Source: Acidobacteriota bacterium (GTDB lineage Bacteria > Acidobacteriota > JAAYUB01). From it: DNA of 64,000 nt. A program made the translations under genes and the position numbers. Location of the stretch: positions 1,027 through 65,026 of the forward strand of contig JAGNHB010000007.1 of NCBI GenBank assembly GCA_018001935.1. Reading direction: 5' to 3'. The notes beneath the pieces were generated by a model that was given only the letters and a program-made list of their open reading frames with translations, did not search any database and was not told the DNA's origin. Numbering within the stretch: the stretch's first letter is position 1; every line of letters starts with the position of its first letter. Below are positions 16,908 to 28,214 of this stretch, piece by piece.

Positions 16908-18350
16908 CTACAGATTCAGATTAAGTGCCATCAGCTTCGGCTCGGTCATCTCCTCCACGGCCCAGCGGATGCCCTCGCGGCCGACGCCCGAGTCCTTGAC
17001 CCCGCCGTAAGGCATCTGGTCCACGCGCCAGGTGGGGACCTCGTTGGCCATGACCCCGCCCACCTCGAGCGCCGCGAAGGCGTCGAAGAGGAGCTTGACG
17101 TCCCGGGTGAAGACCCCGGCCTGGAGGCCGAAATCGCTGTCGTTGACGGCGCGCAGGGCCTCGGGGAACTCGGTGTAGGGCCCGACCGTGACGACGGGGG
17201 CGAACACCTCGCGGCTGTTCACGCTCAGGCGCGGGGAAGCGTCGGCGATGACGGTCGGTTCCACCACCCCGTCCCGGACGCCGCCGCCCACCAGGAACCG
17301 GGCCCCGGCTTCCCGGGCCTCCGCGAACCAACCCGCCACGCGGTCCGCGTCGCTGCGGCTGATCATGGCGCAGAGATCGGCGGCCTCGTCCAGCGGGTGG
17401 CCAACCTTGAGGGCCTTCACCCGCGGAAGGAAGAGGACCAGGAATTTCTCGTACACGGACTGGTGGACGAAGATCCGCTGCACGCTGATGCAACTCTGCC
17501 CCGCGTAGGCAAACCCGCCGACGGTGCAGCGTTCCGCGGCATAGTTCAGGTCGGCGTCGTGGTGAACGATCACGCCGGCATTGCCCCCCAGTTCCAGGGC
17601 GACCTTCTTCTTTCCGGCGCGGCGTTTCATGTCCCACCCCACCTCGGCGGAACCGGTGAAGCTCAGGAGTTTGAACCGCGGGTCCTCCACCAGCGGGGCG
17701 GCGTCGGAGGCGCGAAGGGGCAGCAGGGAGAGGGCTTCCCCCGGCCAGCCGGCGTCCAGGACCATCCGGGCCAGTTCAAGGGCCATGAGAGGCGTCTGGG
17801 ACGCGGGCTTGAGCACCACGGAACAGCCCGCGGCCATGGCCGGGGCGAGTTTGTGCGCCACCTGGTTCAGCGGGAAGTTGAAAGGGGTGACGGCCGCCAC
17901 GGGCCCGACGGGGAAGCGCCGCAGGATCCCGAGCCGGTTCAGCCCGCCCGGGTTGGCGTCCAGGTGTACGATCTCGTCGTGGAGGCGGGTCGCCTCCTCG
18001 GCGGCCGCGGCGAAGATGAAGGCGCTGCGGCCGACCTCGACGCGGGCCTGCCGGATGGGCTTGGCGGCCTCCAGGGCCATGGTGCGGGCCAGTTCCTCCG
18101 CCCGGTCCCGGATGGCCTGCGAGACCGTCCGGAGGATTTCCGCCCGGCGGAACGGGGGAAGCACGCGGGCGGCCTCGAAGCCCGCCACCGCCGCCCGGAC
18201 GGCCTCGGCCGCCTCGGCGGGGCCGGGGCGGTGGACCCGGGCGATCTCGGCGCCGTCGTGGGGGCAGCGGAGGGTGTAGGTTTCGGCCGTGCGCGGTTCA
18301 CCGGCGAGGATGAAGGGGAATTCCCCGAGGAAAGGCGTTTCATGGCTCAT
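16908..18350 (-). CDS. NAD(P)-dependent aldehyde dehydrogenase family protein
   Basis: A 480-residue ALDH, full length for the family. Motifs in order: VTPFNFPLN, VVLKPASQTPL, the Rossmann glycine FTGSAEVGW, general base Glu in LELGGNAG, catalytic Cys in AGQSCISVQR, and the PYGGVKDSGVGREG end. It oxidises an aldehyde to an acid or acyl-CoA; it resembles the glyceraldehyde-3-phosphate/succinate-semialdehyde/lactaldehyde group, but the substrate is not fixed. The ATG at 18350 has GGAG upstream and gives the expected N-terminus. It stands alone, with repeats on both sides. Confidence 0.9.
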   Translation of the reverse strand: MSHETPFLGEFPFILAGEPRTAETYTLRCPHDGAEIARVHRPGPAEAAEAVRAAVAGFEAARVLPPFRRAEILRTVSQAIRDRAEELARTMALEAAKPIRQARVEVGRSAFIFAAAAEEATRLHDEIVHLDANPGGLNRLGILRRFPVGPVAAVTPFNFPLNQVAHKLAPAMAAGCSVVLKPASQTPLMALELARMVLDAGWPGEALSLLPLRASDAAPLVEDPRFKLLSFTGSAEVGWDMKRRAGKKKVALELGGNAGVIVHHDADLNYAAERCTVGGFAYAGQSCISVQRIFVHQSVYEKFLVLFLPRVKALKVGHPLDEAADLCAMISRSDADRVAGWFAEAREAGARFLVGGGVRDGVVEPTVIADASPRLSVNSREVFAPVVTVGPYTEFPEALRAVNDSDFGLQAGVFTRDVKLLFDAFAALEVGGVMANEVPTWRVDQMPYGGVKDSGVGREGIRWAVEEMTEPKLMALNLNL

Positions 18351-18410
18351 CTCGTACTCCTGATGTAAAACTTCGAAAACGTCCAACAGGCAGATCAGTT
18401 CGTCCCGGCC

Positions 18411-18508
18411 TCACGCAAAGACGCGATGACGCCAAGCCTCGCAGAGCGATGTCGTTGAAGAGGGCTGCTTCTCTTTGCGAGGCTTTGCACCTTGGCGCCT
18501 TTGCGTGA
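18411..18508. repeat. Long inverted repeat
   Basis: Outer arms at 18411-18436 and 18491-18508 are TCACGCAAAG...GCCAAG and CTTGGCGCCTTTGCGTGA. Inner arms (GCCTCGCAGAG and CTCTTTGCGAGGC) extend the pairing. It lies between upp (ending at 18530) and the ALDH start and could terminate upp transcription. It is related in word pattern to the repeats at 3849 and 50466. Confidence 0.7.
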
Positions 18509-18529
18509 AGCCTCCGGCACCGATGTCCT

Positions 18530-19156
18530 TCATCGGGTGCCGAAAAGGCGGTCGCCCGCGTCGCCGAGGCCGGGCAGGATGTAGCCGCGCTCGTTCAGGC
18601 GGTCGTCGAGGGCGGCGACGAAGACGTCCACGTCGGGGTGGCCCCGGGTCAGGACCTTCACGCCCTCGGGGGCCGCCACCAGGCAGAGGGCCTTGATGCG
18701 CGGGCAGCCGGACCGCTTGAGCAGGTGGATGGCCGCACTGAGGGAGTTGCCGGTGGCCAGCATGGGGTCCACGATGAGGGCGGTCCGCATGTGGATGTCG
18801 TCGCACAGTTTCTGGAAGTAGGCCACGGGTTCGAGCGTCTCCTCGTTCCGGTACATCCCGAGGAAGTTGACCCGGGCCGAGGGGATGAGGTCCAGTACGC
18901 CGTCCAGCATGCCCACTCCCGCCCGCAGGATGGGCACCACCGCCACCTTCTTCCCGGACAGCTTCTTGACCTTCACCGTGCCGGCCCAGCCCTGCACGTG
19001 TGCGTCTTCCACCTCCATGTCGCGGGTGGCCTCGTAGGTCAGCAGGTTGGTGATCTCCCGGCTGAGGTCCCGGAACTTGGAGATGGTGCACTCCACGTTC
19101 CGCATGATCCCCAGTTTGTGGGCAATGAGGGGGTGGTCGACGACGTTGAACGACAT
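18530..19156 (-). CDS. upp: Uracil phosphoribosyltransferase
   Basis: A 208-residue protein, exactly the usual UPRT length. It has the PRPP-binding motif LIVDPMLATGNS, the N-terminal pattern HPLIAHKLGIMRN, VPILRAGVGMLDG, and the uracil-binding C-terminus GYILPGLGDAGDRLFGT. It salvages uracil to UMP with PRPP in the cytosol. The ATG at 19156 gives the canonical N-terminus; it is preceded by GAGG. No permease or pyrimidine operon is adjacent. Confidence 0.97.
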   Translation of the reverse strand: MSFNVVDHPLIAHKLGIMRNVECTISKFRDLSREITNLLTYEATRDMEVEDAHVQGWAGTVKVKKLSGKKVAVVPILRAGVGMLDGVLDLIPSARVNFLGMYRNEETLEPVAYFQKLCDDIHMRTALIVDPMLATGNSLSAAIHLLKRSGCPRIKALCLVAAPEGVKVLTRGHPDVDVFVAALDDRLNERGYILPGLGDAGDRLFGTR

Positions 19157-19174
19157 GGTTGCCTCCAGAGGAAG

Positions 19175-19240
19175 GTTGACAGGCTGAAGCCTAATAGGCT
19201 GAAGCTTTTTAGGCTGATAGGCTGAAGGTTTTTGTCTCGA
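19175..19240. repeat. Short GGCTGAAG / CTTCAGCC repeats
   Basis: Degenerate AGGCTGAAG units run from 19181 to 19230, and the reverse complement CTTCAGCCTAAACCCC recurs at 19415-19443 beside the gyrB stop. The two sets face each other across MITE copy 1 and could base-pair. Confidence 0.6.
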
Positions 19241-19252
19241 TGTCCTGCACGT

Positions 19253-19366
19253 CAGCCTTGGTGGGGCCGCAAAAAGTACCATCACCCTCCGGGTGATGGC
19301 TCAAACAAAGGCTTCACAGACACTTTTCCGTCCGTTTTCCGACTTTTTGCGAACGCATCAGCCTTG
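19253..19366 (+). mobile_element. MITE copy 1, with 8-bp target duplications
   Basis: The element is 19261-19358 (98 bp). Direct repeats CAGCCTTG lie at 19253-19260 and 19359-19366. Terminal inverted repeats are GCCGCAAAAAGT at the left and ACTTTTTGCGAAC at the right. The internal hairpin has 9-bp arms CCATCACCC and GGGTGATGG around TCC. There is no coding capacity. It lies between upp and gyrB. Confidence 0.85.
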
Positions 19367-19442
19367 GTTCATCCCGATCCGGGCCTGTGCCCGCGCGTTT
19401 GCCTGCCCGGGCCTTCAGCCTAAACCCCTTCAGCCTAAACCC

Positions 19443-21980
<2,538 letters not shown>

Positions 21981-22119
21981 TCAGCGTGTCCCGCCGTTTC
22001 CGGGGTTCGTTCCAGCCGCAGGGATAGGCAGAAAACGCAGAAAGCGAACAAATCAGGTTGAACCGGGAAAAGCAGAGCGGTTATGCTAAACGGAAGAAGT
22101 CGGACCGTTGGAGGTGCGT

Positions 22120-24564
22120 ATGCGGTTGCGAGTCTGGTCAGTCGGTTTCCTGGCCGTTCTTGTCACGTCGGCCGGTGTCGGAGGGACCGCGGTTCCGGCC
22201 CCCCCCGCAAAGCCGGGGGTCAAGCCGTCGACGGACTTCACGAAGCCCCTCGACCCGGGGGCCCTCGCCGGGAAGACCCTGGCGGAACTCCGGTGGCTTC
22301 GGAACGAGATCTACGCTCGGCACGGGAGGCCCTTCAAGGCCTACGACCTCCACAGCTTCTTCATGGGCGCCGGGTGGTACCGGCCCGACCCGAAGTACGC
22401 CGACAGCCGGCTGACGCCGGCGGAGACGGCCAACGTCGAACGGGTCCTGGCCCGGGAGCGGGAACTGATGGCGGCCAACTTCAGCGGGGAAGGGGACGCC
22501 CGCCGGGTGAACGTGGACAACGTGGTCAACCCCAACCAGTTCCGCCCCCTCGGCCCGGAAGACCGTGAGCGCCTTTCCCGGAACGGGTTCCTGATGCTTC
22601 CCACCCCGCAGGACCAGCTCTTCTACCTCTACGAGAACAACGACTACCAGGGGATCCCCAGCTTCATCACCACGGACGCGGTGCTGCAGCTCTACCACGT
22701 CTTCTTCGACTACAGCCTGCGGCACCTGGAGAAGACCCACCTCGCCGCGAAGCTGGAGGCCCTCTCGACGGCGCTTCGGGATGCCTCCCGCACCGAGGCG
22801 AAGTCCCTCGCCGAGGGCCCGCTCCGGACCGCCGCTCTGCGAAACGCCGCCTTCTTCGAGGTGGCCTGCGCCTTCCTGGCGGACCGCGCCCCCGCCGCCG
22901 AGGGGCCGGAAGGCGCAAAGGCGAAGGCCGAGTGGGACCTGTGCCGGGCACATGCGGGCTGGGCCGAGTCGCCCCTCCTGGGGAAACGGGTGGATTACTC
23001 CCTCTTCGTCCCCCGGGGACACTACACCCGGTCGCCGGAACTGGAACGCTACTTCATGGCCATGAACTGGTTCGGCTGCATGGGGCTGGACGCGGACGAC
23101 GACGTCCGGCTCCTCCAGGGGGTCCTCATGGCCCGGCTCCTGCGCGGGAAGGGGGCGGACGGGCGCTCGCTCCGCGACGCCTGGCGGGAGATCGACGACC
23201 TCTGCGCCCTCTTTGCGGGCCCTTCGGACGACCCGAGCCCCCTGGATTACCTGGCGATTCACGACGCCGTCCACGATCCGGGCGCCGCGCCCGCCGCCCT
23301 GGCGGACCCGGCGAAGCTCGCGGCCTTCCGGAAACAGGTCGGGGAACTCTACGCCCGCAAGGCGAAGATCACGGGGATGGGGCAGTGGGGGACCCAGAAA
23401 CCCCAGCTTCGCTTTCTCGGCCAGCGCTACTCACCCGACGCGGAGATCTTCCAGAAGCTCACCGTTCACGACGACCAGCGAAGGCTGTTCCGGGAATTCC
23501 CGGTGGGTCTGGACATCATGGCCGTCCTGGGCAGCGCCCGGGCGAACGCCCTCCTGCTGGGGGAACTCAAGGAGAGCTGGAGCGGCTGGCCGGCCTACCC
23601 CGAGGCCCTGGCGGCCCTGGCCCGGGACTTCAGGGACCGGGGGCCGGAACGCTGGAAAACGGACCTGCACGCCCGCTGGCTCTGGTGCCTCGCGGCCCTG
23701 GCCGACAGGAAGGTCCGGGGCGAGGGGCCCCAGTTCTTCACCACGACGGCGGGGTGGGACCTGAAGAACCTGAACACCGCCCTGGCCAGCTGGTCGCAGC
23801 TCCGCCACGACACGATCCTGCTCACCAAGCAGTCGGGGGGCGCCGAGTGCGGCGGCGACGAGAAACGCAAGCAGGTCTGGATCCCGGAACCCCCGAAAGG
23901 CTTCGTTGAGCCGGCCGCCGAGTTCTACCGGCGCCTCGGCGACAACCTGTCCTTCCTGCAGCAGTCCCTCCGTGATCGGAAGGCGCTGGACGAGGACTAC
24001 GGCGCGGTCCTGGGACGGTTTGTCGACCTGGCCGCCTTCCTTCGAACGGCGGCGGAGAAGGAGAACGCCGGCACGGTGCTGAGCCTGGCGGAGTACGAGC
24101 AGATCCAGAAGATGGGGTCCCTGCTGGAGAGCATGACCCTGGACCTGATGATGGACGGGCAGGCCGCCATGCGCTGGGCGGAGATGTACGACGGCCCGGA
24201 CCGGAAGATGCCGGTGATCGCCGACGTCCACACCTGGAACGCCGAAGCCCTGGAGGTGGGCGTGGGGCGTGCCCGGGCCCTCTGGGTGATCGTGGAGCAC
24301 GGCGGGCTCCTGTACCTGACGCGGGGGGCGGCTTTCTCCTACTACGAGTTCCGGCACCCCTCCTCCGACCGGCTGACGGACGAGGCCTGGCAACGGATGC
24401 TGGAGGGGGGCTTGGCGCCCGCCCCGCCCGCCTGGGTCGAGCCCGTCCTCTCCCCCCGCCCCGAGCCCGAACTGCCGGCCCCGTCCTATGTTTCCCCCAG
24501 CGGGATCCCCCCCTGGTCCACGGAACCGGGGTGGAAGATGCTCTACTACGACACGGGGTGCTGA
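22120..24564 (+). CDS. Exported YARHG-DUF3160 protein
   Basis: An 814-residue protein with a signal peptide (1-27), a YARHG domain (about 45-110, LRNEIYARHGRPFKAYDL then WYRPDP) and a long DUF3160 region with FYLYENNDYQGIPSFITTDA and LTIDLMMDGQ-like segments through WNAEALEVGVG. YARHG domains are extracellular and of unknown role; DUF3160 proteins are uncharacterised. The ATG at 22120 follows GGAGG; earlier in-frame TTG/GTG codons are less likely. The stop overlaps the CapA-like start by TGATG, so the pair is coupled and probably works together at the cell surface. Confidence 0.85.
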   Translation: MRLRVWSVGFLAVLVTSAGVGGTAVPAPPAKPGVKPSTDFTKPLDPGALAGKTLAELRWLRNEIYARHGRPFKAYDLHSFFMGAGWYRPDPKYADSRLTPAETANVERVLARERELMAANFSGEGDARRVNVDNVVNPNQFRPLGPEDRERLSRNGFLMLPTPQDQLFYLYENNDYQGIPSFITTDAVLQLYHVFFDYSLRHLEKTHLAAKLEALSTALRDASRTEAKSLAEGPLRTAALRNAAFFEVACAFLADRAPAAEGPEGAKAKAEWDLCRAHAGWAESPLLGKRVDYSLFVPRGHYTRSPELERYFMAMNWFGCMGLDADDDVRLLQGVLMARLLRGKGADGRSLRDAWREIDDLCALFAGPSDDPSPLDYLAIHDAVHDPGAAPAALADPAKLAAFRKQVGELYARKAKITGMGQWGTQKPQLRFLGQRYSPDAEIFQKLTVHDDQRRLFREFPVGLDIMAVLGSARANALLLGELKESWSGWPAYPEALAALARDFRDRGPERWKTDLHARWLWCLAALADRKVRGEGPQFFTTTAGWDLKNLNTALASWSQLRHDTILLTKQSGGAECGGDEKRKQVWIPEPPKGFVEPAAEFYRRLGDNLSFLQQSLRDRKALDEDYGAVLGRFVDLAAFLRTAAEKENAGTVLSLAEYEQIQKMGSLLESMTLDLMMDGQAAMRWAEMYDGPDRKMPVIADVHTWNAEALEVGVGRARALWVIVEHGGLLYLTRGAAFSYYEFRHPSSDRLTDEAWQRMLEGGLAPAPPAWVEPVLSPRPEPELPAPSYVSPSGIPPWSTEPGWKMLYYDTGC

Positions 24565-26387
24565 TGCGCCTCGCCGCCCTCCTCGGGCCGATCCTGCTTC
24601 TCGCGTCCCCGGCCGGGGCACGGGGGGCGGACCGGCCCTCGTCGGGGCACGTCTCCTTCGCGGCCGTGGGGGACGTCCTTTTTGACCGGGCCGTCCGGAA
24701 CACCCTGGAAACCGCCGGCGGGGACCGCCTCTTCGACGGGGTGAAACGGGCCCTGGCGGGGGTGGAACTGGGGGTCTGCAACCTGGAATGCCCCCTGTGC
24801 GACCCCGCCTGCGGGCGGGCCCTCCCCAAGCGGATCCGTTTCCGGGGCGACCCGGGGATGGCGGCGGTCCTTCGCCGGGCGGGTTTCACCGCCGCCGTGG
24901 TGGCCAACAACCACGCCATCGACTGGGGGCGCGAGGGGTTCGCCGAGACCCTCCGTCACCTGGAGGCGGCGGGCCTCACGCCGGTGGGGGGCGGCCCCGA
25001 CCTCGAAACGGCCTTCCGCCCCGCCTGGTTCCGCGCCGGGGGGCTCCGGGTGGCGTTGTTCGGGTGCCTGGCTTTCCTGCCGGAAGGCTTCCCGCCCGCC
25101 GTGGACCGGCCCGGTCCCGCCGTTCTGGACCTCGACCGGCTGGAGGCGGAGATCCGGCGGGCCCGGGAGCGGGCGGACGCCGTGGTGGTCTCGTTCCACT
25201 GGGGCCCGGAGGGCTCCGCCGTCCCGGACTCCCGGCAGAGGGAGTGGGCCCGCCGGGTGGTGGACGCCGGGGCGGACCTGGTGATCGGCCACCACCCCCA
25301 CGTCCTCCAACCCATCGAGCACTACCGGGGCGCCCTGATCCTCTACAGCCTGGGGAATTTTCTCTTCGACAACCGCCGCCCGGACCAGCGGGAGACGGTG
25401 ATCTTCCGCTGCGGCCTCCGGCGGGGCGGGATCGAGGGCCCCCGCCTGGTGCCCGTCGTGCTGGGGAACGATCACCGGCCCCGGGCGGCGAGGGGCGAAA
25501 CCGCCCGGCGAATCCTCCGCGGCGTCTCGGTCCTGTCGGCGGAAGGGGGGGTCCGGGTGGACCCCGTCTCGGGATCCGTTGCCGTGTGCGATCCCCAGCC
25601 CGGGGGCGTTGCGGGTGAAAACCCGCCCGGCCGGCCCGCTCAGGACACGGGGACGACGGTCCCCACTCCGCCCCGGAGCGAGGGGGGGAGGGCGCCCGGG
25701 CCGGATCGTCCGACCCGGGAGTTCATCGACCCGGCGTCCGGCGCCGACGGCCCCTTCCGGCGCCCTTTCCGTCTCTGGTCGTTCCCGGCCGGGCGGTTGG
25801 AGGCCTACGAGCGCTTTCTTGCGTGGGTCCCGTCGGGGGGGGCGCCGGCGTCCGAGCCGGGGGCGGGAGGCGTCTCCTGGCGCCCTCCCGGCGTCGCCTG
25901 GCGGCTCCGCGACGCCTGCGCCGTGGCCGATGCGGACCGGATCCGGGTCTACGCCATCCTGGAAGACGGCTCGACGGGTGCCGGGGGCCGGCTCGCCGTC
26001 ATCCCCCTGGACCCGGGCCCGGGACGGTTCGAGACGCCGCTGCTGGACGCCCACGAGGGCTTCAACCCCTGGAAAGTGCGCCGGGCCGACGTGGACGGCG
26101 ACGGGGAGCCTGAGGTCCTGCTCGGTGTTTTCAAACCCGCCCGCTACGACCCGGAACCCGCCCGCCGGCTCTTCGTCTACGCCCGGGAAGGGAACGCCGT
26201 CTACCCGAAGTGGTTCGGTTCCCGCCTCGCCCTCCCCCTGGAGGACTTCGAGGTGGACGGGAAGGAACCCGACGGCCGAGAAGCCCTTCAGGTGGAGGAG
26301 CGCCGGGGAGACGGCAGCCTCCGGACCGCCCGCTACGTCTGGGACGGCTTCGGATTCCGGTTGTCGGGGGCGGGTGACGGCCGGTGA
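24564..26387 (+). CDS. CapA/PgsA-family metallophosphatase-like protein with C-terminal extension
   Basis: A 607-residue exported protein. Residues about 35-330 form a CapA (PGA_cap) domain: FAAVGDVLFDRAV, NLECPL, VVANNHAIDWG, VSFHWGPEG and VIGHHPHVLQPIE, the metal-binding set of this calcineurin-like family linked to poly-gamma-glutamate or capsule synthesis. YSLGNFLFD closes the core. A low-complexity proline-rich linker (about 350-395) leads to a C-terminal domain with DVDGDGEPEVLLGVFK, an FG-GAP-like calcium motif. The fused C-terminal domain is unusual. Translationally coupled to the DUF3160 gene. Confidence 0.85.
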   Translation: MRLAALLGPILLLASPAGARGADRPSSGHVSFAAVGDVLFDRAVRNTLETAGGDRLFDGVKRALAGVELGVCNLECPLCDPACGRALPKRIRFRGDPGMAAVLRRAGFTAAVVANNHAIDWGREGFAETLRHLEAAGLTPVGGGPDLETAFRPAWFRAGGLRVALFGCLAFLPEGFPPAVDRPGPAVLDLDRLEAEIRRARERADAVVVSFHWGPEGSAVPDSRQREWARRVVDAGADLVIGHHPHVLQPIEHYRGALILYSLGNFLFDNRRPDQRETVIFRCGLRRGGIEGPRLVPVVLGNDHRPRAARGETARRILRGVSVLSAEGGVRVDPVSGSVAVCDPQPGGVAGENPPGRPAQDTGTTVPTPPRSEGGRAPGPDRPTREFIDPASGADGPFRRPFRLWSFPAGRLEAYERFLAWVPSGGAPASEPGAGGVSWRPPGVAWRLRDACAVADADRIRVYAILEDGSTGAGGRLAVIPLDPGPGRFETPLLDAHEGFNPWKVRRADVDGDGEPEVLLGVFKPARYDPEPARRLFVYAREGNAVYPKWFGSRLALPLEDFEVDGKEPDGREALQVEERRGDGSLRTARYVWDGFGFRLSGAGDGR

Positions 26388-26537
26388 GGCCAGGGACGTT
26401 TGCCGGATCCCCCGCGGATTTCGGGAAAGCTCGAAAACCTCCCGGGTTCTTTTTCAGCTTGCCGCCCCCGGCGATTCCGGATAGAATTTGGGCGTCAACG
26501 CACCGGTTCTTCCATCGGCAAGGGCCCGGGGCCGGCA

Positions 26538-28214
26538 ATGCGATTCGGAGCGGGGTGCAGCGGGATGTTCGGACGGTGGAGATCCCGGCGGTTCCTGGCG
26601 GCAGTCGTCCTCGTCTGCCTCGCCTCCCTGACCGCCCCGACCCTTGCCGGACCCGCGGACGGCCACTGGGCCATGATCGCCAAGGCTTCCGTCGTCCGGA
26701 TCGTCTGTGCCGGGACCGGCTCGTTCACCCTGGAGGTGGACGGGGGCGCAGAGTACCGGCATTTCAACATCCAGGCCATCTACTCCGGTTCGGGTTTCTT
26801 CGTGAACCCCGACGGGGTGATTGTTACCAACGCTCACGTCGTCGAGCCGGCCTACAAGGGCGAGAAGGAAATGATGCGCCTGCTCCAGGACGAGTACGTC
26901 CGGCGGGTGGCGGCCGAAATGGGCCACAACCCGGAGACGGTGAGCCCGGAGGTCCGCAAGGCAATCCTGGACCGCACCACGTTCAACGACGACACGAAGG
27001 TCTACAACCTCGTCCTCCTGAGCCGCCAGCGGAAGCTGCCCTTCACGGTCATCCGCTACGGCGCCCCGGTGGGAGAGGGCAAGGACGTGGCCCTCATCCG
27101 GGTCGATGTGCGGAACGCCCCCGTGCTGGCCATGGGCGATTCCGAGGAGGTCCGCATCCAGGACCACGTGACGGTCCTCGGGTTCCCCTCCGCGGCAGAC
27201 ACGTCCCTGCTCAGCGAGGACTCCATCCTCGAGCCCACCGTGACCGACGGCATCATCGCCGCGCGGAAGGCCCTGGAAGACGGGACGCCCGTCCTGCAGT
27301 TCACGGCCCCCGTCGCCGAGGGGAACTCCGGGGGTCCGGCCATCAACGACCGGGGGGAGGTCGTCGGGATCGTCACGTTCCGGGGCGACGAGGCGCCGGG
27401 ACACGGCAACACCGGTTTTGCTTACATGATCACCGCGTCCACCATCACCGAGTTCATCCGGGCCTCCGGGGTCCGGAACGAACCGGGGCCGACCACCCGG
27501 GCTTACCGCCGCGGCATGCGGATGTTCTGGGACGAGCACTACGCCGAGGCGGCCCGGCAGTTCGACGAGACGCTGCGGCTCTTCCCCGACCTGTCCGACG
27601 TCGCCCGACTCCGCGAAGAGTGCCGGCAGATGATCGCCCGCGGGCGGGACAAGCCCCTGACCGAGGACGACCGGCGGCGCTACGAGGAGCAGACCGAAGC
27701 CTCGTTCGGGGCCCTCTCCCCCCGTGCGAGCCTGTGGACCTGGGACAAGCTGGGAGGCCTCCTGGTGCTCCTGGGGGTGATCGTGGGCGTCCTGGCCTTC
27801 GAACTCTGGCGGCGGAGCAGCACACGGCCCCGGGCGGAGCGGCCAGTGGAGCCGGACGGGGAGGCTCGCCCCGACGCCGCCCCCGTCACGGAGGAACCGG
27901 CGTCGGGGGCGGGGGACATCCTCTTCGTCGCCGGCCCGCTGGCGCACCAGCGCTTCCGGGTGAACCCGGAGGGGATGCTGCTCGGCCGGGACAGCGAAGT
28001 CTGCACCGTCGTGATCGACCACCCCGACGTCTCGGCCAGGCACCTCTGGATCGGCCTCCGCCAGGGAACCATCGTGGTGGAGGACTTCGGTTCCGCCCAG
28101 GGGACGTTCATCAATTCCCTCGACCACCCACTGATCGGGGAAACCCCCCTGAATCCGGGCGACATGATCATCCTCTGCTGGACCGACGCCGCCCGGTTCG
28201 TCTTCATCCGATGA
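26538..28214 (+). CDS. Membrane trypsin-like serine protease with C-terminal FHA domain
   Basis: A 558-residue protein: N-terminal signal anchor (about 16-38), a trypsin/HtrA-like domain with His100 (TNAHVV), Asp183 (KDVALIRV) and Ser264 (AEGNSGGP), a helical linker, a transmembrane helix (about 408-425, LGGLLVLLGVIVGVLAF), then an FHA domain (about 455-555) with LLGRD, SARHLWI and GTFINS. The protease lies outside and the FHA domain, which binds phosphothreonine, inside, a layout suited to signalling across the membrane. A start at 26565 is equally possible. The stop overlaps the next ATG. Confidence 0.88.
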   Translation: MRFGAGCSGMFGRWRSRRFLAAVVLVCLASLTAPTLAGPADGHWAMIAKASVVRIVCAGTGSFTLEVDGGAEYRHFNIQAIYSGSGFFVNPDGVIVTNAHVVEPAYKGEKEMMRLLQDEYVRRVAAEMGHNPETVSPEVRKAILDRTTFNDDTKVYNLVLLSRQRKLPFTVIRYGAPVGEGKDVALIRVDVRNAPVLAMGDSEEVRIQDHVTVLGFPSAADTSLLSEDSILEPTVTDGIIAARKALEDGTPVLQFTAPVAEGNSGGPAINDRGEVVGIVTFRGDEAPGHGNTGFAYMITASTITEFIRASGVRNEPGPTTRAYRRGMRMFWDEHYAEAARQFDETLRLFPDLSDVARLREECRQMIARGRDKPLTEDDRRRYEEQTEASFGALSPRASLWTWDKLGGLLVLLGVIVGVLAFELWRRSSTRPRAERPVEPDGEARPDAAPVTEEPASGAGDILFVAGPLAHQRFRVNPEGMLLGRDSEVCTVVIDHPDVSARHLWIGLRQGTIVVEDFGSAQGTFINSLDHPLIGETPLNPGDMIILCWTDAARFVFIR

